Shown here: one piece after another, positions 33,981 through 41,957 of the stretch
How the letters are laid out: every line of letters starts with the position of its first letter
Numbering within the stretch: position 1 is the first letter of the stretch
NCBI RefSeq assembly: GCF_900188445.1
Contig: NZ_FZOR01000027.1
Span: forward strand, 1 to 64,000
Direction: 5' to 3'
Source: Actinomadura meyerae
GTDB taxonomy: Bacteria; Actinomycetota; Actinomycetes; Streptosporangiales; Streptosporangiaceae
Length of the DNA: 64,000 nt
Program-made: the position numbers and the translations under genes
The notes under the pieces: model-generated
What the model was told of the DNA's origin: nothing
Seen by the model: the letters and a program-made list of their open reading frames with translations, nothing else
Database searches by the model: none

Positions 33981-34234
33981 CCGCCCATCGTCGCGGATGC
34001 GTCCGACATTCCCGGTGGGCGGCCCGCACCGGCCGCGGCGGCCAGGAACGCCGCGATGACCGGGTGGGGGCGGGTGCCGTCGCCCGCCGGCTCCGGCTGG
34101 AAGAGGGTGGCGAGGTAGAACGGGTGCCCCGCCAGCTCAGCGATGCGCACCTGCCCGGCGTCGTCGTGGCCGGTGAACCACAGGCCGCCCGCGCGCGGCG
34201 CTTGACGGCGGAGGCGGTATGAACCTATGTTCAT
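33977..34234 (-). pseudogene. 3' remnant of a CTP-synthase-like glutamine amidotransferase
   Basis: About 85 codons remain. The sequence from about residue 15 (GGLWFTGHDDAGQVRIAEL, then HPFYLATLFQPEP) matches the end of the glutamine-amidotransferase domain of CTP-synthase-like proteins, but the catalytic FHPE appears as FQPE. The 5' portion is missing: the frame's only start lies inside the TetR-type operators of the next gene. Its stop overlaps the HTH_42 start (ATGA), so it was once the first gene of that pair. Confidence 0.6.
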
Positions 34235-34248
34235 GAACAGGTGTTCAT
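34219..34248. promoter_or_regulatory. Tandem ATGAAC-N4-GTTCAT operators
   Basis: Two 16-bp palindromes share two bases: ATGAACCTATGTTCAT (34219-34234) and ATGAACAGGTGTTCAT (34233-34248). Their centres are 14 bp apart. They end 15 bp before the methyltransferase start, where they would block its promoter. The cognate regulator is probably the TetR encoded last in the same operon. Confidence 0.7.
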
Positions 34249-34263
34249 AATGAAGGAGGGGGC

Positions 34264-35076
34264 ATGGCGAAGATCGTCAACACGCATCAGGCCGAGGCGT
34301 GGAACGGGTACGAGGGCACGCACTGGGCCGAGCATCCCGCCCGGTACGACGCGGTCAACGGCGGGTTCAACGACGCCCTGCTGGACGCGGCGGCCATCGG
34401 GCCGCACGACCGCGTCCTCGACATCGGCTGCGGGAACGGGCAGACCACCCGGCTCGCGGCGCGGCGGGCCAGGCTCGGCGCGGCGACGGGCGTGGACCTG
34501 TCCGGGCCCATGCTCGGCACCGCCGAACGCCTCGCCGCCGAAGAGGGCGTCGGGAACGTGGAGTTCACGCAGGGCGACACCGAGGTCCACCCCTTCCCGG
34601 ACGGCGCCTTCGACGTGGCGATCAGCCGGTTCGGGGTCATGTTCTTCACCGATCCCGTCGCCGCCTTCGGCAACGTCCGGCGGGCGCTGCGGGACGGCGG
34701 GCGCCTGGCGTTCCTGTCGATGGCGCCGATCGGGGACACCGACCTCAAGGCGCTGTTCGCCGCGCTGCCACCGCTCGAGCAGCCCCCGGTCGGGCAGGAC
34801 GGGCCGCTGTCGCTGTCGGATCCCGCGCGCGTCCGGGAGGTGCTCGGCGCGGCCGGGTTCGGCTCCGTGAACTGCCGCCGGGTCGAGGCCGAGCAGGTCT
34901 GGGGACGGGACGCGCGCGACGCGGCGCGGTTCTTCGCCGCCTGGGGCCCGATCCGCTACAACTACGGCTCGGACGGCGGCCTCGTCGACACGCTGGCGGG
35001 CGCGATGCGGCGCTTCGAGCGCGACGGCGCCGTCCGGCTGCGGAGCCGGGCGTGGCTGGTGACGGCGCGCCGATGA
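34264..35076 (+). CDS. SAM-dependent methyltransferase (UbiE/COQ5-like)
   Basis: 270 residues. Motif I is VLDIGCGNGQTTRLAA, with post-motif acidic residue in GVDLSGPMLGTAE, then FDVAISRFGVMFFTDPVAAF and a C-terminal part seen in actinobacterial small-molecule methyltransferases. GGAGGGG lies just before ATG 34264. The stop overlaps the next gene by 4 bp. It probably methylates a metabolite that the adjacent dehydrogenase modifies. Confidence 0.85.
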   Translation: MAKIVNTHQAEAWNGYEGTHWAEHPARYDAVNGGFNDALLDAAAIGPHDRVLDIGCGNGQTTRLAARRARLGAATGVDLSGPMLGTAERLAAEEGVGNVEFTQGDTEVHPFPDGAFDVAISRFGVMFFTDPVAAFGNVRRALRDGGRLAFLSMAPIGDTDLKALFAALPPLEQPPVGQDGPLSLSDPARVREVLGAAGFGSVNCRRVEAEQVWGRDARDAARFFAAWGPIRYNYGSDGGLVDTLAGAMRRFERDGAVRLRSRAWLVTARR

Positions 35077-36002
35077 ACCGGGTCGTCATCCTCGGCGGGT
35101 ACGGGGCCGTGGGGCGGGAGGTCGTCGCGGGCCTGCGCGGGCACGTCCGGGAGATCGTCGTCGCGGGCCGCGACCTCGAGAAGGCCCGCACCGTGGAGGG
35201 CGCGACACCGCTGCGGATCGACCTGCGCAGCGGCGACGCCGAAGACCTCGACGCCGCACTCCTCGGCGCCGACGCGGTCGTCATGTGCGCCGAGACCGGG
35301 AACGCGCGCGTCGCCGAGCGGTGCCTCCGGCGCGGCGTCCACTACGTCGACGTCTCCGCGTCCTACGAGGTGCTCTCCGCGATCGAGGAGCTCGACGGGC
35401 TCGCGGCGGGCGCGGGCGCGACGGCCGTGCTGAGCGTGGGCCTCGCGCCCGGCGTCACCAACCTGCTGGCCCGCGGGTTCGGCGGGGCCGGCACCGAGAT
35501 CGGCGTCCTGATCGGCGCGGGCGACCGGCACGGCCCGTCCGCCGTCGACTGGACGCTCGACTCGCTCGGCGGCATCGGCGAGTCGTGGCGGATGCGCTTC
35601 CCGCCGCCCTACGGGGTGCGGACCGTCCACCGCTTCCCGTTCTCCGACCAGTACACCCTCCCCGGGCGGGTCAGGACGGGCCTCTGCCTGGACTCGCGCG
35701 CCCTGACCGCCGCCCTCCCCCGGCTCCGGCGGTTCCGCGGCTCCGCGCCGGTGCGGGCCGTGTTCCGGCACGTCCACCTGGGCGGGGACGGCTTCGCGGT
35801 GGCGGCCGCGTCCGGCGGCCGGGTCCGGTCGTTCGCCGGGCGTCGGCAGAGCCGGGCGACGGGCCTGGCCACCGCGCTGGTCGTCCGGCTGCTGGACGGG
35901 GCGCCGCGCGGCGTCCGGCACATCGAGGACGTGGCGGGCCCGGGCTTCCTGCCCGAGCTGGCCGCCCACGGGTTCGCGCTGGACGAATACGATGCGCGGT
36001 GA
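35073..36002 (+). CDS. Saccharopine-dehydrogenase-like NAD(P)-binding protein
   Basis: 309 residues. The Rossmann motif is GGYGAVGREVV, followed by VVAGRDLEKA and CLRRGVHYVDVSASYEVL, as in the saccharopine dehydrogenase/trans-acting enoyl reductase superfamily. The later part (VGLAPGVTNLLARGFGG) fits the same group. Substrate unknown. It overlaps the methyltransferase gene (ATGA) and the TetR gene (TGATG), so the three are read as one unit. Confidence 0.8.
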   Translation: MNRVVILGGYGAVGREVVAGLRGHVREIVVAGRDLEKARTVEGATPLRIDLRSGDAEDLDAALLGADAVVMCAETGNARVAERCLRRGVHYVDVSASYEVLSAIEELDGLAAGAGATAVLSVGLAPGVTNLLARGFGGAGTEIGVLIGAGDRHGPSAVDWTLDSLGGIGESWRMRFPPPYGVRTVHRFPFSDQYTLPGRVRTGLCLDSRALTAALPRLRRFRGSAPVRAVFRHVHLGGDGFAVAAASGGRVRSFAGRRQSRATGLATALVVRLLDGAPRGVRHIEDVAGPGFLPELAAHGFALDEYDAR

Positions 36003-36619
36003 TGTCACCTCGAAAAGCGGCCGCGCTGCGCGCCGGCGACCGGACCCTGCGCGAGCACCTGATCGCGACGGCGGAGCGGATGCTCGCCGAGCGCGGGACG
36101 GCCGGGCTGACCGTCCGGGCGATCGCGCGGGAGGCCGGCGTCGCCGACGGCGTCCTCTACAACCACTTCGCCGACAAGGAGGAGCTGCTCGCGCACGCGC
36201 TGCGGGCACGGGTGGAGTCGGTGGGCCGGGCCCTCGGCCCGCTGCCCGAGCCCGGCACCGCCACCGTCGAGGAGAACCTGCGCGCGTACGTCGCGCACGG
36301 GATGGCCGCGCACGGCGCCCTCGTGCCCGTGCTCGCCGGCCTGGTCGCGCAGCCGGACGTGCTCGCCCGGTTCTCGGCCATGAGCGGCGGCGAGGCGGAC
36401 TGGCGGTCCCGGCTCGCCGCCTACCTGCGGGCCGAGCGCGACCTCGGCCGCCTCGCCCCGGACGCACCGGTGGACGCCGCCACGTCCATGATCGTCGGCG
36501 CCTGCCACGAACCGGTGCTGTCGGTGCTCTTCCAGGGCGAGGACCTCGCGCGCCGCGTCCCGCCGGACGGCGTCGACGACCTCGTCACCGTCGTCCTGCA
36601 CGGCATAGCCCGCCCGTAG
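36002..36619 (+). CDS. TetR-family regulator of the methyltransferase operon
   Basis: 205 residues with the TetR helix-turn-helix (LTVRAIAREAGVADGVLYNHFADKEELLAHALR) at about residues 30-65 and a ligand-binding helical domain after it. It is the last gene of the three-gene cassette and overlaps its neighbour by 1 bp; the operators at 34219-34248 are its probable target, giving autoregulation of the whole unit. Confidence 0.87.
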   Translation: MSPRKAAALRAGDRTLREHLIATAERMLAERGTAGLTVRAIAREAGVADGVLYNHFADKEELLAHALRARVESVGRALGPLPEPGTATVEENLRAYVAHGMAAHGALVPVLAGLVAQPDVLARFSAMSGGEADWRSRLAAYLRAERDLGRLAPDAPVDAATSMIVGACHEPVLSVLFQGEDLARRVPPDGVDDLVTVVLHGIARP

Positions 36620-36640
36620 GACTCCTACGGCTCCCTGCCC

Positions 36641-37738
36641 CTACGACTCCATGGCCTCCCTGACCTCGGCCAGGGTGCGGTCGGCGACGGCCTTGGCGCG
36701 CTCGGCGCCCTCGGCGAGGACGCGCCGCAGGTGCCCCCGGTCGGCGATCAGCTCGGCGCGGCGGGCGCGGATCGGGCGCAGGAACTCGTTGACCGACTCC
36801 GTGACGGCCTTCTTGAGCGCCGCGCCGCCGCCGTCCCCGATCTCGGCGGCGACGGCGTGCGGGTCGCGGCCCTGGCAGAGCGCCGCGAGCAGCACCAGGT
36901 TCGACACCTGCGGGCGGGTCTCCGGCTCGTAGGTGATCCGCCGGTCGGCGTCGGTCACCGCCCGCCTGATCAGCTTGGCGGTCTCGTCCGGCCCGGCGGA
37001 CAGCGCGATGGCGTTGCCGCGGCTCTTGCTCATCTTCCGGCCGTCCGTGCCGAGCAGGCTCGGGGCGGCCGACAGCAGCGCGTCCGGGACGGGGAAGACC
37101 GGGGCGTAGCGCTCGTTGAAGCGGCGGGCGATCGTCCGGGTGATCTCCTGGTGCGGGAGCTGGTCCTTGCCGACGGGGACGAGGTCGGCCTTGCAGAACA
37201 GGATGTCGGCGGCCTGGTGGACGGGATAGGTGAACATCAGCCCGCTGACCGACGCCTGCCGGGACGAGGCGATCTCGTCCTTCACGGTCGGGTTGCGGCT
37301 CAGCTCCGGCACCGTCACCAGCGACAGGAACGGCAGCACGAGCTGGTTCAGCGCCGGGACGGCGCTGTGCCGGAACACGGTCGCGGCGGACGGGTCGATC
37401 CCGACGGCCAGGTAGTCGGCGACCAGGCCCTCGACGTGCTCCGACAGGCGGTCGGCGACGTCCCGGTCGGTGAGCACCTGGTAGTCGGCGACGAGCACGA
37501 ACAGCTCGACGCCGAGCCGCTGCAGCCGCACGCGGTTGGCGAGGGTGCCGAAGTAGTGGCCGAGATGCAGCGGCCCGGTGGGGCGGTCGCCGGTCAGGAT
37601 GCGGAACGCGCCGGGGTCGGCGGCGATCCGCCGCTCCAGCTCCCGGCTGCGCGCTTCGGCGGCGGCGGTCGAGACGGACCCGGTCGTGGCGGTGGGCGTG
37701 GCGGTGAGGGCGTCCGCAATGGTGGCGGCGGTCTCCAT
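36641..37738 (-). CDS. trpS: Tryptophanyl-tRNA synthetase, attenuator-controlled (auxiliary type)
   Basis: 365 residues. After a non-conserved N-terminal extension of about 30 residues come GDRPTGPLHLGHYFG (HIGH region) and GRKMSKSRGN (KMSKS loop), the class Ic signatures. ATG 37738 is preceded by GGAGAG. The leader upstream encodes tandem Trp codons and a terminator hairpin. In streptomycetes, the auxiliary TrpRS that confers indolmycin resistance is controlled this way, so this may be its counterpart; a housekeeping copy would then lie elsewhere. Confidence 0.92.
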   Translation of the reverse strand: METAATIADALTATPTATTGSVSTAAAEARSRELERRIAADPGAFRILTGDRPTGPLHLGHYFGTLANRVRLQRLGVELFVLVADYQVLTDRDVADRLSEHVEGLVADYLAVGIDPSAATVFRHSAVPALNQLVLPFLSLVTVPELSRNPTVKDEIASSRQASVSGLMFTYPVHQAADILFCKADLVPVGKDQLPHQEITRTIARRFNERYAPVFPVPDALLSAAPSLLGTDGRKMSKSRGNAIALSAGPDETAKLIRRAVTDADRRITYEPETRPQVSNLVLLAALCQGRDPHAVAAEIGDGGGAALKKAVTESVNEFLRPIRARRAELIADRGHLRRVLAEGAERAKAVADRTLAEVREAMES

Positions 37739-37806
37739 GGTCTCTCCTCGGTGGGGAGCGGGTTGCGGCCGTCCGGCCGGAGCGGCCCCGGGTCACCGAG
37801 AAGCGG

Positions 37807-37831
37807 AAGGGCCGTCCAGCGGACGGCCCTT
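37807..37831 (-). terminator. Attenuator terminator hairpin of trpS leader
   Basis: Read on the minus strand, AAGGGCCGTCC and GGACGGCCCTT form a perfect 11-bp stem with a GCT loop. It lies 68 bp before the trpS start. Its 5' arm (segment 3) can instead pair with GGACGGCC (segment 2, 37848-37855), which forms the competing antiterminator; segment 2 can also pair with GGCCGTCC (segment 1, 37858-37865) at the end of the leader peptide. Confidence 0.8.
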
Positions 37832-37854
37832 GGCGTGCGTCAGCGTCGGCCGTC

Positions 37855-37890
37855 CTAGGACGGCCACCAGCCCAGACGCACGCGAGTCAT
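37855..37890 (-). CDS. trpS leader peptide with tandem Trp codons
   Basis: Eleven codons, MTRVRLGWWPS, then TAG. Two adjacent TGG codons (37864-37869) sit immediately before segment 1 of the attenuator. A ribosome stalled there for lack of charged tRNA-Trp would cover segment 1 and let segments 2 and 3 pair, allowing read-through into trpS. No ribosome binding site is seen; a TATGCT box ends six bases before the ATG, so the message may be leaderless. Confidence 0.75.
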   Translation of the reverse strand: MTRVRLGWWPS

Positions 37891-37896
37891 GCGCCC

Positions 37897-37902
37897 AGCA
37901 TA
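37897..37902 (-). promoter_or_regulatory. Candidate -10 box of the trpS leader
   Basis: TATGCT on the minus strand lies 6 bases before the leader-peptide ATG. Transcription starting 6-7 bases downstream would begin at or beside the AUG, consistent with leaderless translation. No strong -35 element is visible at standard spacing. The rest of the gap to the divergent MarR gene shows no further feature. Confidence 0.4.
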
Positions 37903-37964
37903 GACCACGGCATGCAGCCGTTCGCAGATAATCCGCAACAGAACCACTTGGGTAGGCTTGGGGC

Positions 37965-38453
37965 ATGACTTCGATGGCCCCCCGCAGGACGACCACGGAC
38001 CTGTCCTTCCTGCTCGACCGCACCGGCCACGTGCTGCGCACGCAGATGACGGCCGCGCTCGACGAGATCGGGCTGACGCCGCGCATGCACTGCGTCCTCG
38101 TCCACGCGCTGGAGGAGGAGCGCACCCAGATCCAGCTCGCCGAGATCGGCGACATGGACAAGACGACCATGGTCGTGACCGTGGACGCGCTGGAGAAGGC
38201 GGGCCTCGCCGAGCGCCGGCCGTCGTCCACCGACCGCCGCGCCCGGATCATCGCGGTGACCGAGAAGGGCGCGCGTGTCGCGGTGGAGAGCCAGCGCATC
38301 GTGGACGGCGTGCACGAGGCCGCCCTCGCGTCGCTGCCGGAGAGCGACCGGGAGGTGCTCGTCCGCGCCCTGAACGCGCTGGTCACGGGGCATCTCGCGA
38401 CCCCCGTGGAGACGGGCCGCCCGGCCCGGCGCGCCCGGCAGGGCCAAAAGTAG
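37965..38453 (+). CDS. MarR-family regulator upstream of MFS exporter
   Basis: 162 residues. The winged helix spans about residues 45-105 (IQLAEIGDMDKTTMVVTVDALEKAGLAERRPSSTDRRARIIAVTEKG). It precedes and is co-oriented with a DHA2-type drug exporter gene 47 bp downstream, the usual arrangement for a repressor of an efflux pump. ATG 37965. Confidence 0.88.
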   Translation: MTSMAPRRTTTDLSFLLDRTGHVLRTQMTAALDEIGLTPRMHCVLVHALEEERTQIQLAEIGDMDKTTMVVTVDALEKAGLAERRPSSTDRRARIIAVTEKGARVAVESQRIVDGVHEAALASLPESDREVLVRALNALVTGHLATPVETGRPARRARQGQK

Positions 38454-38500
38454 ATCCACAAAGGATCGTCTATAACAAAACAATCTGCTACGGTCGCTCC

Positions 38501-39984
38501 ATGAACCAGGAGACGACCCTTCCCGCACTGCGGTCCCGCTGGACGGCGCTCGCCGTGCTGTCGGCGACCATGCTGATGGCGGTCCTCGACGGCAGCATCG
38601 TCACCGTCGCCGCCCCCGCCATCCAGGCCGACCTCGGCTTCTCCCCCGCCGGGCTCAGCTGGATCATGAACGCCTACCTGATCCCGCTCGGCGGGCTGCT
38701 GCTCCTCGCCGGACGGATCGGCGACCTCGTCGGCCGCAGGACGCTCTTCCTCGCCGGGAACGCGGTGTTCACGGCGGCGTCCGCGCTCGCCGGGGCGGCC
38801 GGCACGTCCGGCGTGCTGATCGCGGCCCGGTTCCTGCAGGGCTCCGGCGGCGCGCTCGCCACCGCGGTCGTGCTCGGCATCCTCGTGACGCTGTTCACCG
38901 ACCCGCGCGAGCGGGCGAAGGCCATCGGCATCTTCAGCTTCACCGGCGCCGCGGGCGCGTCCATCGGGCAGGTCCTCGGCGGCGTCCTCACCGACGCCCT
39001 GAGCTGGCACTGGATCTTCCTGATCAACGTGCCGATCGGCCTGGTCACGATCCTGCTGGCGCTGCCCGCCCTGCCCCGCGACCGCGGGCTCGGCCTGTCC
39101 GCCGGCGCGGACGTCGCCGGCGCGCTGCTCGTCACTTCCGGGCTGATGCTCGGCATCTACACGATCGTGAAGGTCGAGGGCCACGGCTGGCTCTCGCTCC
39201 ACACGCTGGGCCTCGGCGCGGTGTCGCTGCTGCTCCTCGCCGGGTTCGCGGTCCGGCAGGCGCTAGCGGAAACCCCGCTGATGCCGCTGCGGATCCTGCG
39301 CTCGCGCAACGTGTCCGGCGCCTACGCCGTCCAGTTGCTCACCCTGTCGGCGATGTTCTCGTTCCAGGTGGTCGTCGCGCTCTACATGCAGCAGGTCCTC
39401 GGCTACGGCGCGCTGGACACCGGCCTCGCGATGCTCCCGGCCGCCGTCGCGATCGGCGCGGTGTCGCTGCTGGTGTCGGCGCGGCTGTCGAACCGGCTCG
39501 GGGAGCGGCTCGTGCTGATGGCGGGGCTGGTGCTGCTGATCGGCGCGATGGCGTGGCTGACGACCGTCCCGGTGGACGCCGACTACGCCACCGACCTGCT
39601 CCCGGTGTTCGTGCTGGTCGCGGGCGCCGGGCTGGTGCTGCCGTCGCTGACCGGGCTCGGCATGTCGAGCGCCCGGCCGGAGGACGCGGGCCTCGCGTCG
39701 GGGTGTTCAACACCGTCCAGCAGGTGGGGATGGCGCTCGGCGTCGCGGTCCTGACCACGCTCGCCGCGTCCCGCACCGAGACCCTGCGCGCGGACGGGCA
39801 GGACGCCGCCCGCGCGCTCACCGGCGGCTACCACCTCGCGTTCGGCGTCTCCGGCGGGCTGCTGGTCGCCGCGCTCGCGGTGTCCCTGCTCGTCCTGCGG
39901 CGCCCGCGGCCCGCGGGCGCCCCGGCGGAGCCCGCGGCGGCTAGTGCGGCAGGACGAGAAGCAGCAGTGGAAGGCCGGCGATAA
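38501..39984 (+). pseudogene. DHA2-type MFS drug exporter, frameshifted
   Basis: The first about 400 codons encode an EmrB/QacA-type exporter: MAVLDGSIVTVAAPAIQADL (motif D1), GRIGDLVGRRTLF (motif A) and GAAGASIGQVLGGVL (antiporter motif C). At the G-run 39700-39703 one base is missing relative to the expected GGGGG: the frame continues as CSTPSSRWGW to a stop at 39754, while the +1 frame continues naturally as VFNTVQQVGMALGVAVLTTLA through 39984. The last membrane helices are therefore out of frame. Real mutation, phase switch or sequencing error are all possible. Confidence 0.85.
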
Positions 39985-40846
39985 CCGGCACCGCGATCGT
40001 CGCGGCGACGCGCATGCGGCGGGACACCGGCTGCGGTTCCAGCAGCCGGTTCACCCGCGCCATCACCGGCATCTCGCCGTGCGCGACGCCGAGCGTCCCG
40101 GACGGGGCCGCGGCCGGGCGCGCGGCGGCGAACCGCAGCAGCGCCGTCGCCAGCTCGCGCGCCGGGTGGTGGTGCCGGGCCCGGTCGTCGGCGGCCATCT
40201 CGATCAGCAGCTCCACCGCGTCCAGGCATCGCCCGACCAGGCGGAACTGCGGGAACACCTGGCGCAGCGACGCGAACGGGAGCAGCACCAGGTCGTGCCG
40301 CTCGCGCGCGTGCGCGCGCTCGTGCGCGAGGACCGCGGCCAGCTCGCCGCGGTCGAGCAGCTCCAGCGTCCCGGCGCTGACCACGACCTTGTGCGAGCGG
40401 ACGCCCGGCACGCAGTACGCGGCGGCGCCCGGATGGTCGAGGACGAGGGTGCCCGGCACGGAGGAGTCGCGGCGCGACACCAGCGCGAGCAGCGCCCGGT
40501 GCCGCCGCCGGGCCCGGAACACCCGGACCACCGCGAACATCAGCATGACCAGCAGCACGCCGGCCAGGCTGATCGCGCCGAGCAGCGCCGCGACCTGCAC
40601 GGCGCCGAGCCGCGCGGCCTGGTCGTCGTAGAGGCCGGGCAGCCCGCCGAGGACGCCCTTGCGGTACGGGAGGAGGGCGAGGCCGAGCAGGGCCCCGATC
40701 GTGGCGACGCCCCAGCACAGCCCGAGGGCCTGCCAGAGCGCGATCCCGATGCGCGGCGCCCGCCACGTCCACCGGGCACGGGACAGGAAGTGCGCCCCGC
40801 CGACGGTCCCGAGAGAGATCAATGCGAGCAGGGCGGCGCCGGTCAT
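39941..40846 (-). CDS. M56-family (BlaR1-like) membrane metallopeptidase
   Basis: 301 residues. Hydrophobic helices at the N terminus, near 35-60 and 85-110, and at the C terminus flank a cytoplasmic zinc protease segment with LAHERAHARERHD, the HExxH motif; a downstream EMAADDRA provides the third-ligand region. BlaR1/MecR1-type proteases cleave the partner BlaI repressor, and the BlaI gene is immediately upstream with a 4-bp overlap. No penicillin-binding sensor domain is fused. Its 3' end overlaps the frameshifted MFS gene by 44 bp. Confidence 0.87.
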   Translation of the reverse strand: MTGAALLALISLGTVGGAHFLSRARWTWRAPRIGIALWQALGLCWGVATIGALLGLALLPYRKGVLGGLPGLYDDQAARLGAVQVAALLGAISLAGVLLVMLMFAVVRVFRARRRHRALLALVSRRDSSVPGTLVLDHPGAAAYCVPGVRSHKVVVSAGTLELLDRGELAAVLAHERAHARERHDLVLLPFASLRQVFPQFRLVGRCLDAVELLIEMAADDRARHHHPARELATALLRFAAARPAAAPSGTLGVAHGEMPVMARVNRLLEPQPVSRRMRVAATIAVPVIAGLPLLLLVLPH

Positions 40847-41226
40847 GCCGGTGGTTCCTTGCTCGTGAGGCCCGCGAGGGTCTCCCGGATGACGTCGATC
40901 TCGTCCCGCGAGACGGACCGGACGAAGTGCGCGAGCGCCGCGTCCCGGTCACCGGTCTCGTTCAGGGCGCCGAGCATCAGCTCGGTCACGTACATCTCCC
41001 GGCTCGCGACCGGGTGGTAGCGCCAGGCGCGGCCGTCGCGCTCGCGCTCCAGGAAGCCCTTCTTGGCGAGCCTGTCGAGCACCGTCATGACCGTCGTGTG
41101 GGCGAGGTCCCGGTCGCCGGCGAGCGCGCGGCTCACGTCACGGGCGGTCGCCGCCTCGTGGCCGGCGTCCTCCCGCTCCCAGAGGACCTCCATGACCGTG
41201 CGTTCAAGCTCTCCCAGACCCTTCAC
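40843..41226 (-). CDS. BlaI/MecI/CopY-family repressor
   Basis: 127 residues with the winged-helix (LGELERTVMEVLWEREDAGHEAATARDVSRAL ... TTVMTVLDRLAKKGFLERERDGRAWRYHPV) and a dimerisation tail of the Penicillinase_R family. GTG 41226. It is coupled to the M56 protease gene, which should inactivate it on a cell-envelope signal; many actinobacterial pairs regulate respiration or antibiotic-response genes rather than beta-lactamase. Confidence 0.88.
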   Translation of the reverse strand: MKGLGELERTVMEVLWEREDAGHEAATARDVSRALAGDRDLAHTTVMTVLDRLAKKGFLERERDGRAWRYHPVASREMYVTELMLGALNETGDRDAALAHFVRSVSRDEIDVIRETLAGLTSKEPPA

Positions 41227-41264
41227 GCCACCAAGGTTATCCGACCGATACCGAGGTGACCACG

Positions 41265-41957
41265 TCAGGTAGTACTACCGCTGGTAGGAGGCCCGACGAG
41301 GCCCAGCTCGTAGGCGATGATGACCAGCTGGACCCTGTCGCGGGCGGACAGCTTCGCCAGCAGCCGGGCGACGTGCGCCTTCGCCGTGGCGACGCTGATG
41401 TAGAGCTCGCCGGCGATCTCCTGGTTCGTCATGCCGCGCCCGACCAGGGTCAGGACCTCCCGCTCGCGCTCGGTGATCCCGGCGGCCTTCCCCTCCCCCG
41501 CGGGCCGCGGCGCCGCCGTGTGCCGCGGCGCCGCGGCGGATCCGGGACGTGCGGCGAACTCCTCGATCAGCCGCTTGGTGACGCTGGGCGCGATCAGCCC
41601 GTCCCCGCCCGCGACGACACGGATCGCCCCGAGGATCTCCTCCAGCGCCATGTCCTTGACCAGGAAGCCGCTCGCACCCGCCTTCAGCGACCCGTACACG
41701 TACTCGTCGTCGTCGAACGTGGTCAGCATGATCACGTGCGCCCCGCTGATCCGGCGGGTGGCCTCGATGCCGTCCATGTCGGGCATGCGGATGTCCATGA
41801 CGACCACGTCGGGACGCAGTTCCTCGACCAGCTCGACGGCCTCGCGGCCCGTCCCCGCCTCGCCGACGATCTCCAGGTCCGGGGTGTCGGCGATCAGGAC
41901 GCGCAGCCCGGCGCGGATCAGCGGCTGGTCGTCGGCCAGCACGACGCGGATCGTCAC
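41265..41957 (-). CDS. NarL/LuxR-family response regulator
   Basis: 230 residues. Receiver domain with Asp55 in VVVMDIRMPD and the conserved Lys in GFLVKDMALEEIL; C-terminal LuxR helix-turn-helix (ITEREREVLTLVGRGMTNQEIAGELYISVATAKAHVARLLAKL). GTG 41957 overlaps the stop of the histidine kinase gene, giving a coupled two-component system. Targets unknown. Confidence 0.92.
   Translation of the reverse strand: MTIRVVLADDQPLIRAGLRVLIADTPDLEIVGEAGTGREAVELVEELRPDVVVMDIRMPDMDGIEATRRISGAHVIMLTTFDDDEYVYGSLKAGASGFLVKDMALEEILGAIRVVAGGDGLIAPSVTKRLIEEFAARPGSAAAPRHTAAPRPAGEGKAAGITEREREVLTLVGRGMTNQEIAGELYISVATAKAHVARLLAKLSARDRVQLVIIAYELGLVGPPTSGSTT
41268..41279. promoter_or_regulatory. GGTAGTACTACC palindrome upstream of blaI-like gene
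   Basis: A perfect 12-bp palindrome lies inside the last codons of the LuxR gene, 41 bp upstream of the BlaI-type repressor start. BlaI-type operators are TAC/GTA-rich dyads, so this is a candidate autoregulatory operator. Confidence 0.4.
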
